NCBI GenBank assembly: GCA_030425805.1
Contig: JAUHZC010000003.1
Span: 126,701-190,700, forward strand
Length of the DNA stretch: 64,000 nt
Source of the DNA: Alphaproteobacteria bacterium
GTDB lineage: Bacteria; Pseudomonadota; Alphaproteobacteria; JAUHZC01
Direction of reading: 5' to 3'
Shown here in pieces: positions 28,343-36,521 of this stretch (positions within the stretch are counted from its first letter, which is position 1; every line of letters starts with the position of its first letter). Position numbers and translations under genes: made by a program. A model generated the notes under the pieces. It saw only the letters and a program-made list of their open reading frames with translations, had not been told where the DNA came from and did no database searches.

Positions 28343-30610
28343 ATGAACGAAACATATTTTACCCTCAGAAATAAAATAATATGGCTGGCATGTGGGCTGA
28401 CCCTTTTTGTTTCCCTTCTCATTGGAGGTTATGCGTTTAACAGTATTAAAAATGTAACGATTGATACTGCTATTCAAGGTCTTGCCGGAGAAACACGGCA
28501 AATGACTCTTAAGTTTCGAAATGCATACAAGCAAATGGAAAATGATGCCCTGATTCTCCAACAGACTCCTCCTATCAAAGGGCTTATTCGAACACAGGAT
28601 GGTCAGGAAGATTCCCTTGACGGCTCAACAAGAGAACTGTGGAAGACTCGCTTAGAAACGATTTTTAGGTCTGTTATGAGGCTAAGACCTCACTACACTC
28701 AGATGCGCTATATCGGTGTAAAAAATAATGGTCAAGAGCTTGTACGTGTCAATCGAAAAGGCAAGAAACTCCTTCCTGTAAGTCATGCGGAACTGCAGGA
28801 AAAGGCTGGAGAGCCTTACTTCAAGCAGGGTATTTTATTACATGACGGAAAATCATTTTTCTCAAAGGTAACCTACAATAGGGAGCATGGGAAGGTTGAT
28901 TCAGAGAAAATACCGACGGTGCGGCTTGTCATCCCCGTCTATCATGAAGGTGAAGTTTTTGGCCTGATCGTTATCAACGCAGATTATAGCAAGTTTCTAG
29001 ATAGAATTTTTCAACGCATTAAGCCAGAGAGAGATACGGCCGTTGTTAGCAGCCTTGGAGACTATGCCCAGTATTCAATTGAAACAAACAAGATGAAATT
29101 TTATTTTCATGAAGAGAGAGAAATTGAGAATTTCCCTGATTTTGTGAAGTCTTCCCTAAATTCAATTGAAAATGAAATTGCCTTTACAGAGGGAGACAAG
29201 GTTTCCTACCTTGTTCGATTAAATTTAGAGAAAAACAATCCAGAATCTTTTCTCAGTGTGATTCTAACAGTTCCTAAAAAAGAACTTCTTGCACAGGGGC
29301 GGAAGAAGCAAACAGATACGATTGCCTTAATCATAGGGCTCATTATTCTTTGTTTGATCATTGCCTTTTTAGCCTCAGAAAAAATGACAGCTCCTCTGAC
29401 ATATATGACAAATGAGATTTTGGATGTAGGATCAAACTATAAGCGCAAGCTGAATCTTCCCACACATTTAAGCGATGAAATTGGAGATCTTGCGCGAGCC
29501 TTTATGGATTTGACCAGGCATCTCCAAAAAAGCGATGAAAAATCCAGAAGTATCATTGAAAATATTGTTGATGGCATTATCACCTTTGATCATAACGGAA
29601 AGCTGGCTAGCTTTAACGTGCCATGTGAAAAAATATTCGAGTGTAGCCGAGAAAAAGCCCTCACTGAAAAAATAGATAAATTTATCAGTGATCCTCGTTT
29701 TAAAGAACAGGTGGAGCTTGTTAAAACACGCCTGGAGTCAACCAAGAGTAATTCTGCTTCCGTTAATCTTGAGATTAAGGGAAAACGATTAACAGGTGCG
29801 ACTTTTCCTATGGAACTCTCTTTGAGTGCCATAAGGGATGGTGAAGGATGGTTGTACATTGCTGTTCTCCGAGATATTACAGAGCGTAAGCAAGTTGAAA
29901 ATATGAAGAATGAGTTTGTAGCTTTGGTGAATCACCAATTAAGAACTCCTCTGACATCAATTCTAGGATCTTTGGGGCTTTTGAAAGTCAAGGCAGAGAA
30001 AAATCTTGATCCAAAAGAAAAGAAGCTTCTGGAAATTTCATATGCAAATTGTGAACGTCTCTCAAAACTTGTGAGTGATATTTTGGATGTGGAAAAAATT
30101 GACTCTGGGCGTATGCCATTTGATCTCAAACCTACGGAAATGGGCTCTTTGGTAAGGACTGTGATTGGGAAACACCAATCAGAGGCAAATCAGCATAAAG
30201 TTGGATTTATTCTTAATTTAAAAGCCAAAGATGTATATTGCAAAATTGATAAAAATCGTTTCGAGCAAGCTCTTGGGAATATTCTTTCTAATGCGATTAA
30301 ATTTTCTCCTGCAGAACAAAAGGTCAAAGTCACTGTTTTTCAAGATGATAAAAAGGTTATCACTATCTCAATTGAGGATGAGGGGGCTGGGATTCCTGTG
30401 GCTCTCCACAAAAATCTATTTGAGAGGTTTGCAAAAAATTACAACCCATCTAGCCCTGAAAAAAGTGGGACAGGCCTTGGTTTGAATATTTCAAAATCTA
30501 TTATAGAGGCTTTTGGAGGAAAGATAAGTTTTGAAACAGATAAAGAAAAAGGAACAATGTTTTACCTGATTCTCCCAGCTTGTTCCCCAGAAAACACAGA
30601 GGAAGTATAA
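28343..30610 (+). CDS. Membrane sensor histidine kinase with Cache-like, HAMP and PAS domains
   Basis: A 755-residue kinase. Two membrane helices (about residues 13-33 and 330-350, the second LIIGLIILCLIIAFLAS) enclose an extracytoplasmic sensor of about 290 residues with the Cache-type pattern (KSFFSKVTYNREHGKV). HAMP (about 351-405), PAS (about 410-520), HisKA (H531 in VNHQLRTPLTS) and HATPase_c (DEGAGIP, GTGLGLN) follow. Such kinases respond to a small extracellular ligand. TAATG links it to the following response regulator (start 30610), so they form a two-component pair. Confidence 0.93.
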   Translation: MNETYFTLRNKIIWLACGLTLFVSLLIGGYAFNSIKNVTIDTAIQGLAGETRQMTLKFRNAYKQMENDALILQQTPPIKGLIRTQDGQEDSLDGSTRELWKTRLETIFRSVMRLRPHYTQMRYIGVKNNGQELVRVNRKGKKLLPVSHAELQEKAGEPYFKQGILLHDGKSFFSKVTYNREHGKVDSEKIPTVRLVIPVYHEGEVFGLIVINADYSKFLDRIFQRIKPERDTAVVSSLGDYAQYSIETNKMKFYFHEEREIENFPDFVKSSLNSIENEIAFTEGDKVSYLVRLNLEKNNPESFLSVILTVPKKELLAQGRKKQTDTIALIIGLIILCLIIAFLASEKMTAPLTYMTNEILDVGSNYKRKLNLPTHLSDEIGDLARAFMDLTRHLQKSDEKSRSIIENIVDGIITFDHNGKLASFNVPCEKIFECSREKALTEKIDKFISDPRFKEQVELVKTRLESTKSNSASVNLEIKGKRLTGATFPMELSLSAIRDGEGWLYIAVLRDITERKQVENMKNEFVALVNHQLRTPLTSILGSLGLLKVKAEKNLDPKEKKLLEISYANCERLSKLVSDILDVEKIDSGRMPFDLKPTEMGSLVRTVIGKHQSEANQHKVGFILNLKAKDVYCKIDKNRFEQALGNILSNAIKFSPAEQKVKVTVFQDDKKVITISIEDEGAGIPVALHKNLFERFAKNYNPSSPEKSGTGLGLNISKSIIEAFGGKISFETDKEKGTMFYLILPACSPENTEEV

Positions 30611-31004
30611 TGAAAGAAGAATTAAAAAAGATTTTATATGCAGAAGATGATGAGAGTATCGCCGAAGTTGTCAAAATGACTCTTGAAGACATGGGAGGCT
30701 TTGAGGTTAAGCATTGTTTTCTTGGTCAGGGGCTCTTGATACATTTATCGAGTATGACCCTCATCTCATTCTGCTAGATGTTATGATGCCAGGTATTGAT
30801 GGCGTTGAGGTGTTCAAGAAGATGAAAGCTCATCCACAGTGGAAAGATGTTCCTGTTGTTTTTATCACGGCAAAATCCCAGCACCATGAACAGGGTGCAT
30901 ATGAAAAGCTAGGGGCTGCAGGGGTGATTATCAAGCCTTTTGACCCTTTAACCCTCTGTGAAGAGTTAACTTTGATGTGGAAAGGGTATAAGAGTAAAGG
31001 CTAG
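30610..31004 (+). pseudogene. Single-domain response regulator, broken by a one-base frameshift
   Basis: ATG at 30610 overlaps the kinase stop. The first frame encodes KKILYAEDDESIAEVVK through FEVKHCFLGQG and then runs into a stop at 30775-30777. The second frame, -1 relative to the first, continues ALDTFIEYDPHLILLDVMMP to the stop at 31002-31004, with the phosphoacceptor in LLDVMM, Thr in VVFITAK and Lys in VIIKPFDP. Adding one G to GGGG at 30729-30732 joins both into GQGALDTF and restores an intact 131-residue receiver. It is a CheY-like protein without an output domain. The cause may be a sequencing error in the G-run, a real inactivating or phase-variable change, or programmed -1 frameshifting; the sequence alone cannot decide. 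Confidence 0.85.
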
Positions 31005-31010
31005 CTATGC

Positions 31011-32267
31011 TTAGCGGGCTTTTTTCTTAAAGAACTTCTTTCCCTGTTGTCCGGGCTTTCCTTTGTTAAAGGAGCGCTTCTTTTCTCCGGTTTTTACCCC
31101 AGGTCCCTTCCCTCTGTGAAAAGGTTTTTTGGGACCAGAACGGAAAGGTTTCTTCTTTCCTGGCTCTCTAGGCTCTGACTTTTCCTTAGCATCTGGATTC
31201 ATGAGACGATCAATGTGAAACCATTGCTTCTTATCCCCAGGTGTGAGGAAACAAAGAGCTTCCCCTGACGCGCCAGCACGTGCTGTGCGGCCAATGCGAT
31301 GAATATAATCTTCTGGGCATTGAGGGAGGTCATAGTTAATCACATGTGCTACGTGAGGGATATCAAGACCACGAGATGCAACGTCTGTTGCAACAAGAAC
31401 TTGGTACTTTAGGCCACGGAATCCTTTGATGACTTGCTCTCTCTTATTATGGCGCAGATCTCCATGAATAGCCTGGGCATCAATTTTGTCCTGGCGGAGT
31501 TGTTTCGCCATTTTTTCTGCACCATATTTTGTTTTAACGAAAACAATGATTGCACCAGAACGGTCTTGAAGTTGCTGGCGGAGGTGATCAAACTTTTCAT
31601 GGTGTGACATGTGGAGAACATCATGCTGAATATTTTTTGCATGTGCAGAAACTTGGTCAACTGCAACGCGCTTGGGGTTGCTAAGATAAGATGAGGAGAG
31701 GCGTACAATTTCTTTAGGGAGAGTTGCAGAGAATAGCAAAGTCTGACGCTCTTCAGGCATGTGTTGAAGAATGTCCTCAATCTGAACGGAAAAACCCATG
31801 TCAAGCATACGGTCTGTTTCATCAAGAACTAAGAATCGTACATGATCGAGTTTGAGGCTTCCCCGGCGAAGGTGGTCATTGATACGCCCTGGTGTGCCAA
31901 CAAAGAGGCGTGTTTTGCCACTTAGTTGACGAAGCTGACGGTGAATAGGTTCTCCCCCAATCATGAGAGCTGCTTTAATTGGAGATTTCGGGCCAAGAAG
32001 TCCTTTCAAGGCAGACATAACCTGAGTTGCAAGTTCACGGGTAGGCGTGACAATCAACGCACCCTGTTCTTGGTTTTCAAGAAGCTTTGCAATGAGGGGG
32101 ATGCCAAAAGCGGCTGTTTTTCCAGTTCCTGTTGCGGCAGATCCAAGAATATCGTGTCCGTCGAGGGCAAGCGGAATTGCCTGTTCTTGAATAGGAGTTG
32201 GCGTCGTAAAGCCTAGTTGAGAAATAGCAGCCTGAAGGGGTTGCGGGAGGGAAAATTGTGAAAACAT
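31011..32267 (-). CDS. DEAD-box RNA helicase (RhlE-like)
   Basis: A 418-residue ATP-dependent RNA helicase. The Q motif (LGFTTPTPIQEQAIPLALDG), motif I ATGTGKTAA, motif II written as DETD instead of DEAD (LVLDETDRMLDMG), SAT, and HRIGRTARAG are present. The C-terminus (about residues 360-418) is a basic Lys/Gly-rich tail. RhlE-type enzymes help ribosome assembly and RNA decay. The DETD variant is unusual; other residues of the core are intact. It converges with the response regulator at 31004. Confidence 0.92.
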   Translation of the reverse strand: MFSQFSLPQPLQAAISQLGFTTPTPIQEQAIPLALDGHDILGSAATGTGKTAAFGIPLIAKLLENQEQGALIVTPTRELATQVMSALKGLLGPKSPIKAALMIGGEPIHRQLRQLSGKTRLFVGTPGRINDHLRRGSLKLDHVRFLVLDETDRMLDMGFSVQIEDILQHMPEERQTLLFSATLPKEIVRLSSSYLSNPKRVAVDQVSAHAKNIQHDVLHMSHHEKFDHLRQQLQDRSGAIIVFVKTKYGAEKMAKQLRQDKIDAQAIHGDLRHNKREQVIKGFRGLKYQVLVATDVASRGLDIPHVAHVINYDLPQCPEDYIHRIGRTARAGASGEALCFLTPGDKKQWFHIDRLMNPDAKEKSEPREPGKKKPFRSGPKKPFHRGKGPGVKTGEKKRSFNKGKPGQQGKKFFKKKAR

Positions 32268-32362
32268 TTTATATAAATCCTAGGGAGGGGTTGTCGTTAC
32301 TAATTAACACTTTCCCACATCACAAGGATCCACTGTTTATCGGGATCAAAAAACTGGGAAAT

Positions 32363-32439
<77 letters not shown>

Positions 32440-32569
32440 TCAATGATGGAAATATAGGGGTTTGAGTCCTCGTTGTCAAATTTTATTTATGCGAACAGTT
32501 GACATAGAGTTGGACAGCCCTTGTTTTCCTCGTTAAGCTGTTGGGGAAAAAGTGAAAAGGGAGTCTTTA

Positions 32570-33877
32570 ATGGCACAGGAATTTATCGGTATTGATGAAA
32601 TGGTAAATAATCCCCAGCCGGAGACAAAATCTCTTCGATTGCCAGTCCTAAAGGGTACATTGGGTCCCAGTGTGGTTGATGTTCGAGACCTTTACAAAAG
32701 CAAGAAAATTTTTACGTATGATCCAGGCTACACGTCGACGGCGAGCTGCACATCAAAAATTACCTTCATTGACGGAGAGCAAGGGCAGTTGCTTCATAGG
32801 GGGTATAGTATTGAAGAGCTTGCTTCTCAAAGCACATATCTTGAGGTAGCTTACCTCCTTTTTAATGGGGAGCTTCCCACAAAAGATGAATATGCAGCTT
32901 TTGAAAAAGAGATTACATACCATACCCTTCTTCACGAGCAGGTCATTCATTTCTTCAGGGGGTTTCGCCGGGATGCGCATCCAGTAGCTGTAATGATTGG
33001 TGTTGTTGGGGCTTTGAGCTCTTTTTACCATGATAGTTTGGATATCCAGGATAAAGCTCAGCGAGACCTTGCATCCTTGCGTCTTTTGGCAAAGGTTCCA
33101 ACGATTGCAGCGATGGCTTTTCGGTATTCCCAGGGGCATCCCTTTATGTACCCTCAGAACAATCTATCTTATGCCGGGAATTTCTTGCACATGTTATTCG
33201 GCTATCCTACAGAATCATATGAAGTAGACCCTGTGATAGAGCGGGCAATGGATCAGCTTTTAATTCTCCATGCTGACCATGAACAGAATGCCTCAACATC
33301 TACTGTGCGAATGGCCGGATCAAGCGGAGCAAATCCTTTTGCTTGCTTGGCTGCAGGAATGGCTTCTCTTTGGGGGCCAGCCCATGGGGGAGCAAATGAG
33401 GCTGTTCTCTATATGCTGCATGAAATTGGGGATAAAAGCCAAATTCCAAAATATATTGAAAAAGCGAAAAGTAAGAAGGACCCTTTCCGTCTTATGGGCT
33501 TTGGGCATCGGGTTTATAAAAATTATGATCCTCGTGCAGCAGTACTCCGGGAGAGTTGCCACAAGGTCCTTGAGGTTCTTGGTATTGATGATCCTTTACT
33601 AGAGCTTGCCCTTGAGCTTGAAAAGATGGCTTTAGAAGACGAATACTTCCTCGAGAAAAAACTTTTCCCGAACGTCGATTTTTATTCTGGATTGATCTTC
33701 AAGGCACTTGGAATCCCAACTCCAATGTTTACCGCTTTATTTGCGGTAGGGCGGACAGCGGGATGGATTGCCCAGTGGCGAGAGATGCTGGAGGATCCTG
33801 AAACAAAGATTGGGCGGCCACGCCAGCTTTACAAAGGAGAAAAGCTTCGCACTTATGTCCCCATTGTGAAGCGTTGA
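32570..33877 (+). CDS. gltA: Citrate synthase
   Basis: A type II citrate synthase of 435 residues that condenses oxaloacetate and acetyl-CoA. The active-site blocks are [31 protein letters not shown] and [14 protein letters not shown]. The ATG at 32570 ([10 protein letters not shown]) has AAAGGGAG upstream; an upstream in-frame GTG (32552) lies before the ribosome binding site and is rejected. TTGACA at 32499-32504 may be the -35 element, but no convincing -10 follows. The stop adjoins the tonB-like stop on the other strand. Confidence 0.97.
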   Translation: MAQEFIGIDEMVNNPQPETKSLRLPVLKGTLGPSVVDVRDLYKSKKIFTYDPGYTSTASCTSKITFIDGEQGQLLHRGYSIEELASQSTYLEVAYLLFNGELPTKDEYAAFEKEITYHTLLHEQVIHFFRGFRRDAHPVAVMIGVVGALSSFYHDSLDIQDKAQRDLASLRLLAKVPTIAAMAFRYSQGHPFMYPQNNLSYAGNFLHMLFGYPTESYEVDPVIERAMDQLLILHADHEQNASTSTVRMAGSSGANPFACLAAGMASLWGPAHGGANEAVLYMLHEIGDKSQIPKYIEKAKSKKDPFRLMGFGHRVYKNYDPRAAVLRESCHKVLEVLGIDDPLLELALELEKMALEDEYFLEKKLFPNVDFYSGLIFKALGIPTPMFTALFAVGRTAGWIAQWREMLEDPETKIGRPRQLYKGEKLRTYVPIVKR

Positions 33878-34426
33878 TTAGCTCTCAATACGAAAGCGCA
33901 AAGGAACCCGGACTCTATAGGAGTGGCCAAAACTTCTAAGACGCCAGGTTTTAAGGGTTTGTTCTGCTGACTTGACAAGAATGTCAATCCCAGAGGCATG
34001 TGAACATGCTGCCACACGGGCTATATGCCCTTTCTCATCAACTTCCAGGTCAACCTCAAAGCTTCCTTCAATTTCATGAAGAAGCGCCTCCTGGGGATAA
34101 GGAGGCTCTGGAGTGAAGGCCTTCTCACCCTGCTTTGCTGCCCTCAGAGGGATATGTTTGATTATAGGTGTCGGTGCTGATATTTGGTGCTTTGCAGGCT
34201 CAATTTGTGCTTTTGGAGGAAGACGCTTCACAATAGCACGAGGCTTTGGGAGCAGAGCGGGAGAAAGCTCTGCGTGCTCTTGGAAAGATGTTTTAACAGC
34301 AGGAAAAATTTCAACAGTCATAGGAGCTTCAGTCTCAAGAGCTGTTTGAGAAGCTCCAAAAAAGCCAAGGCCAAAAATCACTGGTGCATGCAGTGTTGCG
34401 GAAAGGAGAAGTGTTTTTGTATTCAT
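33878..34426 (-). CDS. TonB-like energy transducer
   Basis: The 182-residue protein has one N-terminal membrane helix (LLLSATLHAPVIFGLGFFG), a Pro/Ala/Lys-rich periplasmic spacer and a C-terminal TonB domain (PPYPQEALLHEIEGSFEVDL through LKTWRLRSFG). TonB couples the inner-membrane proton motive force to outer-membrane receptors. The ATG overlaps the btuB stop by four bases (ATGA), so it is translated with the receptor it likely serves. No exbB or exbD is next to it. The stop abuts gltA directly. Confidence 0.85.
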   Translation of the reverse strand: MNTKTLLLSATLHAPVIFGLGFFGASQTALETEAPMTVEIFPAVKTSFQEHAELSPALLPKPRAIVKRLPPKAQIEPAKHQISAPTPIIKHIPLRAAKQGEKAFTPEPPYPQEALLHEIEGSFEVDLEVDEKGHIARVAACSHASGIDILVKSAEQTLKTWRLRSFGHSYRVRVPLRFRIES

Positions 34427-36204
34427 GACATGACCTTATAAGTTGCACCAAAGAGGGCAAAGCGGGGAAGTCCTGCAAAGCCATAGGCTGTCTCATATCG
34501 TACATTTGCAATATTTTCAACTTTTGCAAAGATGTCCCACTGAGGTGTTGGCTTATAAGTCGCTCCGAGTTTTCCAAGGAAATGCCCTCGAAGGCGATGT
34601 GTGCCCCCTGCCGTATCTGTAGTTGCAGATTGGAAGATGCCTTCAGCAACAAAAGCCCAGGTTTTGGAGGGAGTATATTCCAGGTTTAGGAGGCCTTTAT
34701 GCTTTGGCATGCGTGCAGGTTGTTTGTCTGCAGGAGCTGCATGAGCCAGGAGAAGTGTATACCCCCCACCAACAGTAAGGTCTTCCTGCAGGGGGAGACT
34801 TGCAGAGACTTCAATTCCCCAGTTTTGTTGCCGGCTGATATTAATGTACTGATTATTTCGCCAGTCTATAAGGTTTTTTGTGCTCTGAGTAAAGACAGCA
34901 AAGTTATACTGTGTTTGTCCCTGAGTATATCTATAGCCTCCTTCAAGGCCGATAGAGGATTCGGGTTTGAGATTCGGGTTTGGGCGATTAAATTGCCCGC
35001 CATAAATTTGGAGAATGGAGGGAGGGCGAAAACCTGTTTTGGCAACGCTATAAAGCTGGCCAGTTTTAAGAAGATAGCTAAAACCAGCGCTCGTATTAAA
35101 ACTGTTTTTTGCGCCCTTAATAATATCGTACCGAATCCCTCCTTCGATAATAAATTTCTTTGTCAGGGGATGTATAGCTTCAATGGCCTGAAAAATGCGG
35201 TGCTGACGAATGCTAACACTAGGCCGATTGTGCTTAGCAAAAACAACACCTCCGTGAAGCCTAAGTTTTTGATGCCGGGCTTTTGACCAGGTATGTCCAA
35301 GCTGAAGCCCTAAAAGTTGCCCCCGATTTTTTCCACCATAGGGTCCAATGTCTTTACGAAGGGTTTGTTGGACATGGCTACCACCATGCCATCCTTTCTC
35401 CTTATTCCCATAGAAAATGCCCCCAAGAATACGGTGGGTAACTTGGGAGCTATCACCTCCTTGAGCAGGTGTGCGCGAATCAAAGGGAGAGCGGCCCTCT
35501 TGAAAAAGCCAGGTACTTTTAAACTGCTTATGGCGTATATGGAAACCCGTTGAAAGACTCCGGAAGCCAATATCATAAGCATTACCAGTGATATGATTTT
35601 GTATACCCTGTTGGCTTTGGTCAGTTCCAGAAATTCCTGCTAGGAGACATGTACTCCCAATTTGGAAGGCCTGTTGATGGCTTGCTGTTTGAGAACGTTG
35701 CGTTGTTTTTTCCACACTTGTTCGATGTTTAGGAAGTTGATTTGGTTCGGGTGTTTGAAAATGAATGACGCCCCCAAGAGCATTAGGCCCGTGAGTCACA
35801 GACTGAGGTCCTTTCAAAATGTGAAGATCCGTTTGCCAGGGATTTTGCCAATCTCCAGAAACAAAAGTTTCGGTAATCATCCCCGGATCATTCAGGGGAA
35901 TATCATCGAAAAGAACAAGTGTGTGTTCTGCACGGTTTCCTCGGATTTGGATTTTTGCATCACTGCCCCGATAGCTTCCCCCATTGATCGAGATGCTAGG
36001 AATTTTTGCAATGCTCTCTAAATGAGAATGGTCTAAGGATTGCTCTTGATCTTCGGCGGTGAAAATTTGCGATTGGTAGGAAGTAGGGCGGCGATCGATG
36101 CGTTTGGCACTTATAGTGATGGGGGTCATCTTCTGGTCAACTGCAACTGCCTTGCAGCAGAGGAGGGTATAAGAAAGTAGTAGAAGTGGGTTGCCCCTCA
36201 CCAT
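34423..36204 (-). CDS. btuB: TonB-dependent receptor, probably BtuB (vitamin B12)
   Basis: The 593-residue outer-membrane receptor has a signal peptide (MVRGNPLLLLSYTLLCC), a TonB box-like segment (MTPITISAKRID), a plug domain (SIAKIPSISINGGSYRGSDA, IQIRGNRAEHTLVLFDD) and a beta-barrel ending in the typical C-terminal strand (FALFGATYKVMS). The ATG at 36204 is chosen because AAAGGA precedes it; an upstream ATG would extend it by 19 codons. A cobalamin riboswitch lies in the leader, which points to B12 as substrate. The following tonB overlaps by four bases. Length is close to BtuB. Confidence 0.85.
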   Translation of the reverse strand: MVRGNPLLLLSYTLLCCKAVAVDQKMTPITISAKRIDRRPTSYQSQIFTAEDQEQSLDHSHLESIAKIPSISINGGSYRGSDAKIQIRGNRAEHTLVLFDDIPLNDPGMITETFVSGDWQNPWQTDLHILKGPQSVTHGPNALGGVIHFQTPEPNQLPKHRTSVEKTTQRSQTASHQQAFQIGSTCLLAGISGTDQSQQGIQNHITGNAYDIGFRSLSTGFHIRHKQFKSTWLFQEGRSPFDSRTPAQGGDSSQVTHRILGGIFYGNKEKGWHGGSHVQQTLRKDIGPYGGKNRGQLLGLQLGHTWSKARHQKLRLHGGVVFAKHNRPSVSIRQHRIFQAIEAIHPLTKKFIIEGGIRYDIIKGAKNSFNTSAGFSYLLKTGQLYSVAKTGFRPPSILQIYGGQFNRPNPNLKPESSIGLEGGYRYTQGQTQYNFAVFTQSTKNLIDWRNNQYINISRQQNWGIEVSASLPLQEDLTVGGGYTLLLAHAAPADKQPARMPKHKGLLNLEYTPSKTWAFVAEGIFQSATTDTAGGTHRLRGHFLGKLGATYKPTPQWDIFAKVENIANVRYETAYGFAGLPRFALFGATYKVMS

Positions 36205-36239
36205 GTGTGATCCTTTATAACTATTCACGATCACCATGA

Positions 36240-36425
36240 CGGAAGCCGCCTCTCTCTTCATAATCCCGTGAAGGTCGAACGGTGATAAAGAAGATCGGTC
36301 TCCTGGCTTTGGTTCTCTGAGAGATGATCCTTCCCAGCCTTTTAGCCAGTGGATTTACTCATCTCTCTCCCCATTACAGTTGCGGGCACAGCTGACGATT
36401 TTCACGTCATTCCCTGCTTTTATGT
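36240..36425 (-). promoter_or_regulatory. Cobalamin (adenosylcobalamin) riboswitch
   Basis: On the minus strand the leader reads GCAGGGAATGACGTGAAAAT (36416 downward), then CAGCTGTGCCCGCAACTGTA (near 36392-36373), and the B12 box GCCAGGAGACC (36307-36297). These match the conserved core of cobalamin riboswitches, including the CCCGCAACTGT element. It precedes btuB by about 35 bases or more. Boundaries are approximate. It predicts that B12 lowers expression of btuB and tonB. Confidence 0.9.
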
Positions 36426-36521
36426 GTCTGAATGACCTACAAAAGCATCCTCTTTTTCTGTTTTCAAAATACCGAAAGTTGTTTGCCCTGGCAAGGGGGT
36501 TTGACTATAGTAGTAGAACTT

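Noticed and set aside
36432-36521. 30-codon extension of polA into the riboswitch region
   Set aside because: No family homology; the region belongs to the polA/btuB divergent control region.
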